DNA of 64,000 nt from assembly GCA_963854835.1 (NCBI GenBank), contig OY978530.1, positions 30,720,695 through 30,784,694 of the forward strand, read 5' to 3'. This document shows positions 58,723 to 64,000 of the stretch, piece by piece. The number at the start of each line of letters is the position of its first letter. Within the stretch, counting starts at the first letter, position 1. The position numbers and the translations under genes were made by a program. This stretch comes from Megamerina dolium. Taxonomy: Eukaryota > Arthropoda > Insecta > Diptera > Megamerinidae. Under the pieces are notes generated by a model. It saw nothing but the letters and a program-made list of their open reading frames with translations. It ran no database searches and was not told where the DNA came from.

Positions 58723-59173
58723 TTTGCGCGGAATATTTTTTTCAATTACAGGATATACAAGCAAAATTTCGAATGTATTGGCTTACTGACAAAAGATTCG
58801 AGATTGCAAATTGCAACCAAAGCTTTGACCTTATTGTGCATTCGACTGGAAATTAGCCCAGCTCATAAGGATTTTAGACTCTTGTGATATATATTTAAAC
58901 AGTAGTTCATCCAATTCATCTTATGAAGAGGAAATAGGTACATGTGAGATATAGTGCGCTATAGAATAATATGATTTAAAATTTTTGGACAGTGAGCTGG
59001 TTTTAATGTTGATTTAATGTTGAGCATTAATTAATAGTTTTATGAAAGTATTTTCTCATATATTTGTACCTAATATATGCTTCGATTGTTGAGTTTACAT
59101 GCATACATGTTAAAAATAAAATATAAACTGCTTATGAAATGCTGAAAAGGCTGGCAATATTTAACCTTTTTTT
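58723..59173. repeat. Tandem duplication, unit 2 (empty site)
   Basis: Parallel to unit 1 but without the SINE: ATTTTCTCATATATTTGTACC at 59050-59070 is continuous. Small indels distinguish the units, including an extra 35 bases or so near 58810. Confidence 0.92.
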
Positions 59174-59297
59174 GGTCCATTAAGCTTTGTGTGATAGATT
59201 GGATCTCTCCTTTGATAGGATCAAATAAATAATTGATTTCAGTTTAAAAAAATGTAATAAATTCCGAAAAGACGCTAAATAAAATCAACCAATTTGC

Positions 59298-60449
59298 AAA
59301 GTAACAGTGCAAATCTCTTTCCCGCACATATTCCTCACTCAAACACTACATCAAATTTGAAACAACAATGCGATGACTATTACAGGACCACTTGCTGTTC
59401 AAACTGGAATTGATCGCTACATTACTGTAGTAAAGCGAAAAAGAAGTCCCCAATTCAAAACAAATGTATTCAACAAAAATTCAGAAAATTTTCAAACCCC
59501 CACCCATTTTCTTAAGAGAACGCAACTCAGATAAGTTGATTTTCAGAATAACAAGCCTCATAGGACCAAAAAATTTTCACGTTGTTTCTATTCGGAAAGG
59601 CCAAATTGAAAAAACGAAAGTGCTAATCTTAGCGAAACTCAAAAAGAACAGAAAAAATAATTACTACACATATCAGCTAAAAAGTATTATGGACTTAATC
59701 GTTGTACTCAAAGGCGTCGAACCCAACGTTGATATTAACGAAATCAAACTCGCCCTTCAGGAAGAAGGGTTTCAAGCCAAAACGGTATTCAACATTCTCA
59801 ACAAGAGCAATATACCTCAACCGCTATATAGCATTGAACTTCAACCTGAAACAAAACCCTAAAAAAAGGTGAAATACGATATTTATTTCATCGCAAAATG
59901 ACGATCGAAGAACCCTATAAGGGAACTGGACCTCCTTAGTGTGCAGCAACTGCCAAGAATATGGACATACTAAGACATATTGTACCCTGCCAGCTGTTTG
60001 TGTGATTTGTGGAGATCTCCATAAATCAAACATATGCCCAAAGTCTAAAGGCGATGCTACCATAAAAAAATGCAGCAATTGTGGAGGTAATCACACCGAA
60101 ATTATAGAGGTTGCCCTGTATATACAACCCTAAAGCTAAATTTCTCCTTTAGCAAACAACCTCTAAAACCAGTTGAGCAAATTTAGATAGCCAATTCAAG
60201 TCAGAGAAAAAATCTTGATGCAACACGACTCTTCTAAGCTAGCGGTTTAAAACAAAACCCACACCAACAAAGCAATGTAAATAATCAGCAGAAACGCTCA
60301 CTGTTCACCCAGCATCCAAGTACCCTTGAACATTTGCTTCAAACACTAATCCAGAACATGAACCAATTCATGAACTCAATGCAAACAATGATACAAGAAA
60401 TGAAGAAAAATCAATCGATGTTACTCCAAACATTGCTATCCAGACCATG
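59298..60449 (+). pseudogene. Jockey ORF1 gag-like (copy C)
   Basis: RITSLIGPKNFHVVSIRKGQ, LIVVLKGVEPNVDINEIKL and FNILNKSNIPQPLY match copy A. The zinc knuckles CSNCQEYGHTKTYC and CVICGDLHKSNICP then CSNCGGNH appear at 59940-60105. Deletions and shifts break the frame. The ORF1 stop overlaps the ORF2 start as ATGA near 60448. Confidence 0.87.
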
Positions 60450-61428
60450 AGTCGTCTCAAGATATGCCACTGGAACGCCAACGGCTTAAGCCAGCACCGT
60501 TTGGAGCTAATTCAATTCCTTGAATCCAACCAGATCAATATAATGATGATATCTGAGACCCATTTCACTGACAAAAGTTGCTACCAAATACCATATTACA
60601 AACTGTACACCACAAATCATCCGCATGGTAAGGCACGCGGAGGAACTGCCATATTGATAAAAAGAAGAATAAAACATCATGTTCTCGAGGATTTCAGTAG
60701 AGTCTACTTTCAAGCAACATCTATTTGCCTGGAAGAGTACATTTCTAAGCTAGTAATATCCGCTATATACTGTCTCCAAGATACAGTATTACCGAACAGA
60801 AGAATTTTTCTCAATTCATGGTAACAAATTCTTGGTTGCTGGCGATTTCAACGCCAAACACACTCACTGGGGCTCCCGCCTAATAACTCCAAAAGGCAGA
60901 AACCTATGCTCAATCATTACTAACCACGCTACGATATAATATCAAATGGTAAACCGGACATATCGGACGACGGACAAGAGGAAAATACCCGATCTCATAG
61001 CTTTGGAGTCGCTAAAGGTTTGCAGATGGGAAATATCTCCACAGAGTGTAATTATGATCTCTCATCTGATCACTCACCCACCGTAATATCTATAAAATCA
61101 GCAAGTCCACAAGACAATTGCGTTAGAAAGAAAATAGACTGGTTGAAATTCAAGATATATGTAAATTCCCATCTTCCTCTAAGTAATGTATAAAGAAATG
61201 GACACGATGTAGACTCAGCACTCGAAAAATTCAACCAGCTGCTCTCATTAGCTCTCAACTCAGCCACCTGTACAAGAGTGTGCAAGCAATCAAACTATAG
61301 CCCACACACATCAGCCGACATTGAATTGCTAGTAAGACAGAAAAAAAGACTCTGAAGGTAATGGCAAGAATTCAGATCACCGAATCTGAAAACACAGCAA
61401 CAACACTGCACTTGAAAGCTAAAGCAAG
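60447..61428 (+). pseudogene. Jockey ORF2 endonuclease (copy C), broken
   Basis: It starts MSRLKICHWNANGLSQHR and stays open to about 60824, then shifts before AGDFNAKHTHWGS (near 60840) and again before SSDHSPT (near 61065) and the linker. Confidence 0.87.
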
Positions 61429-61981
61429 CTGAACAGATGAGACGGGGTTGCCGGTGGGCCACAAGTTGGATTAAGCCTTGCCACTGTTGTTGATTCAATA
61501 AGGCACAATAACACTCACTTTCTATGTAATTTAAGTGATTTTTTTTAATTGTATGTTTTCGGTTTTTAAAATATCGCACACTGTCGTAAGGAAATAAGAA
61601 GCGAGAATAATCATCAAGAACAATAGAAAAATAATATAGGAAAAATTAAGAAGAAGAGACAGAGAGAGAGAGGGAGAGAAAAAATCAATATTAAGAGAGT
61701 TAACAAAAGAAATTAAATTAAGAATAATATTAAATATATGAATATAAAAGCATGCAAATATAAAATAAAGTAGTAACAAAATTTAGCAAAAATTCAGAAT
61801 AAGTAAAAAATTTCAGAAATTCAGGTAAACTTAATAAAAAAGCAATTAAAAATTGTAGTAATCATCGAAGAAGAAATGTTTAAATGAATTAAAAAGAAGG
61901 AACTTAATAATAGTTCTTTTAATTTGTTTTTTTCTTAAATTTATTCTTAACCCATAAAATTTAAATATGTAATTGTTATGT
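61429..61981. other. No recognised gene
   Basis: AT-rich with a short GA-rich run near 61655-61680. Confidence 0.45.
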
Positions 61982-64000
61982 AACAACGTACAAGAAACCA
62001 AATTGATAATGTGGTGATTGACGGAAGGCATGCTTCTAGTGTGATGGACGTGAAATCAATCCGTGGTGCCAACATCGACTCGGATCACTACCTTGTTGCA
62101 GCTATGGGTCGCACACGCTTATGTGTCGCAAATAACAAGAGAAGTCCCACACAGAGAAAGCTCGACGTCAGTAAGCTGCGATCACCAGAGACAGCAGATG
62201 CATTTTCCACTCGACTATCGGATCTGCTTATGCAGAACACTCCCCCACTTGATGATACATGCGCACGGTGGACACATATATCCCACTCCATGACTACTGC
62301 TGCCGAGGAGGTAATCGGTTACTACCGGCCTCTGAGGAATGAGTGGTATGATCAGGAGTGTCGCGACGCTACCGCAGAGAAAGACGCCGCCTACAGAAAA
62401 ACCCTGCGTGCAGGCGCAACGCGAGCTGTTAAGGAGCGGCACAGAGAGAAAAGGAGTGCAGAGAGACGTCTTTTCAAGAAGAGGGAGTTGGAAAAACGCG
62501 AGTGTGAGGAGATAGAGATGTGTACCGACAAGAATGAGACTCGAAAATTCTTCGAAAAGATCAAGCGCCTGAGTGGAGGTTTAAATCCCGGAGCCTCTTC
62601 TTGTCGTGATGGAAATGGGAATCTGGTTACGGATGTCCAGAGTGTACTGAGCCTATGGAGGGAACACTTCTCCACGTTACTGAATGGCGATGCTACGAAC
62701 AATTCCGCCAGTGGAGGAGATTGCCCGATAACCCCAATTACAGATGATGGTGTTGATGTTCCACCACCCAACTATGACGAGGTTGAAACGGCCATTTTAA
62801 GGCTGAAGAACAACAAAGCTGCAGGTGCTGATGGCCTGCCTGCCGAGTTGTTTAAGACCGGAGGCGATGAGCTGCTCATCCGCATGCACCAGCTCATAAG
62901 CAGAATATGGTCGGATGAAAGCATGCCTGATGATTGGAGGCTCAGTGTCCTCTGTCCTGTACATAAAAATGGAGACCCCACAATTTGCGCCAGCTACCGT
63001 GGAATAAGTCTCCTGAGCATCGCATACAAGGTTCTATCGAGCGTACTGTGTGAATGGTTGAAGCCTATGCTCAGCAACCTGATTGGACCATATCAGTGTG
63101 GCCTCAGACCTGGTAAATCCACCATCGACCAGATTTTCCCACTGCGCCAAATCCTGGAGAAGACCCAAGAAAAGCAGAAAGACACACACCACCTATTTGT
63201 TGATTATAAAGCCGCTTTCGACAGTCCGGTAAGGGATTACCTCTACGCAACAAAGTCTGAGTTCGGTATTCCTGCAAAGCTCATTCGACTTTGTAGAATG
63301 ACACTGCATAACTCCCGTTGTGCAGTGAAAATTGGGAAGGACCTCTCCGCACCGTTTAATACCGAACGGGGTTTCAGACAAGGTGATTCGTTATCATGTG
63401 ACTTCTTCAATCTTATTATGTAGAAAATAATACGAGCTGCTGATCTACGACATAATGGCACTATCTTCAACAAAAGTGTCATGCTGTTAGCGTATGCCGA
63501 CCATATTGACATAATCGGCATGAACACGCGAGCAGTCAGTGCAGCATTCTCAGAGTTGGAAAGAGAATCGCGTCGGATAGGTCTCACGGTGATCGAGGGC
63601 AAGACAAAGTATCTAGTGTCAACAAACAAAGAGTCCCGGCGTCTTGGACAGCACGTCACTGTTGACAACTACGCTTTTGAAGTAGTAAGGGATTTTGTCT
63701 ATCTGGAACCAGCATTAACAGCAGTAATGACGTCAGCTTGGAGATCATGCGTAGGATAACTCTTGCTAACAGGTGTTACTTTGGGCTGAGTAAGCAATTG
63801 AGAAGTAGAGCCCTCTCTCGAAGAACGAAAACTACACTCTACAAGTCTCTCATCATGCCTGTCCTAACATATGGCGCTGAAGCCTGGACAATTTCCACCT
63901 CGGATGAGCGAATGCTTGGAATTTTCGAGAGAAAAGTCCTACGCAAGATCGTTGGACCTATTTGCGTTGGTGGCGAGTACCGAATAAGGTACAACCATGA
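61982..64000 (+). mobile_element. 5'-truncated RTE-like copy running off the window
   Basis: Begins near the end of the endonuclease (equivalent of RARNQID) and continues through the polymerase past LLAYADHIDIIG to the C-terminal region at the window edge. The sequence is very close to 15030-17000. Confidence 0.92.
62011..63423 (+). CDS. RTE-like reverse transcriptase, interrupted by a stop
   Basis: The 470-residue frame runs from VIDGRHASSVMDVKSIRG (endonuclease end, SDHYLVAA) through AAGADGLPAELFK, SYRGISLLSIAYKV, GLRPGKSTIDQI, FVDYKAAFDSP and GFRQGDSLSCDFFNLIM, then meets a TAG at 63421-63423 where the other copy has GAG. The active-site block lies after the stop and reads YADH instead of YADD, so a catalytic aspartate is also lost. 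Confidence 0.9.
   Translation: MVIDGRHASSVMDVKSIRGANIDSDHYLVAAMGRTRLCVANNKRSPTQRKLDVSKLRSPETADAFSTRLSDLLMQNTPPLDDTCARWTHISHSMTTAAEEVIGYYRPLRNEWYDQECRDATAEKDAAYRKTLRAGATRAVKERHREKRSAERRLFKKRELEKRECEEIEMCTDKNETRKFFEKIKRLSGGLNPGASSCRDGNGNLVTDVQSVLSLWREHFSTLLNGDATNNSASGGDCPITPITDDGVDVPPPNYDEVETAILRLKNNKAAGADGLPAELFKTGGDELLIRMHQLISRIWSDESMPDDWRLSVLCPVHKNGDPTICASYRGISLLSIAYKVLSSVLCEWLKPMLSNLIGPYQCGLRPGKSTIDQIFPLRQILEKTQEKQKDTHHLFVDYKAAFDSPVRDYLYATKSEFGIPAKLIRLCRMTLHNSRCAVKIGKDLSAPFNTERGFRQGDSLSCDFFNLIM

Larger units (their letters stand above)
59298..61428 (+). mobile_element. Jockey element, copy C (both ends truncated)
   Basis: Same family as copies A and B. It begins inside ORF1, lacks about 170 bases near 59370 and about 90 near 59490 relative to copy A, and ends abruptly after AAAGCAAGC in the ORF2 linker at about 61428. 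It has no tail. Confidence 0.9.

Overview
This window is AT-rich eukaryotic DNA made almost entirely of transposable elements. The families (BEL/Pao and Gypsy LTR elements, Jockey, RTE-like and RNase H-bearing LOA/R1-like non-LTR elements, mariner, a tRNA-derived SINE, a THAP-domain gene) and a primer-binding site matching insect tRNA-Trp point to an insect, most likely a dipteran. I cannot name the species. No bacterial features, CRISPR arrays or operons are present. The dense, nested, mostly broken elements in both orientations resemble pericentromeric heterochromatin or a piRNA-cluster-like locus; that is inference.

Layout. 1-3715: 5' three quarters of a Jockey element (minus). 3745-12492: a Gypsy pol remnant (plus), split by a complete BEL/Pao element (4109-10361, minus) with two 404-bp LTRs and a 5-bp target duplication. 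12673-13106: a two-exon THAP-domain gene. 14325-17318: the longest RTE-like copy, followed by a Tc1/mariner-like transposase remnant. 18952-29246: quiet AT-rich DNA with small insertions (LOA/R1-like fragment, SINE, 5'-truncated RTE copy with a perfect 12-bp duplication), one good candidate host exon (23148-23265), long TA arrays around a mariner, and an RTE fragment interrupted by a LOA/R1-like element with a 14-bp duplication. 29565-33300: a second Jockey family (minus). 34438-41190: a long degenerate LOA/R1-like element (minus) flanked by RTE fragments and interrupted in its reverse transcriptase by an internally deleted DNA transposon. 41390-53300: a mosaic of SINE, Jockey, Harbinger-like, mariner, BEL, RTE and Gypsy pieces with TA arrays. 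55051-57176: a 5'-truncated Jockey copy with open reverse transcriptase, poly(A) tail and target duplication. 57793-59173: a diverged tandem duplication, one unit carrying a SINE and the other preserving the empty site. 59298-61428: another Jockey copy. 61982-64000: another RTE copy running off the window.

There is no gene pathway here. The genes are selfish: gag, endonuclease, reverse transcriptase, RNase H, integrase and transposase, nearly all with stops, frameshifts or truncations. The best-preserved frames are the RTE reverse transcriptases (15341-17107 and 62011-63423), the Jockey reverse transcriptase (55726-57018), the Jockey endonuclease (632-1909), and the BEL gag and integrase. The most informative signals are a tRNA-headed SINE family with at least six copies, whose 3' end resembles that of the resident RTE family, and several insertions whose target-site duplications allow the order of events to be read.
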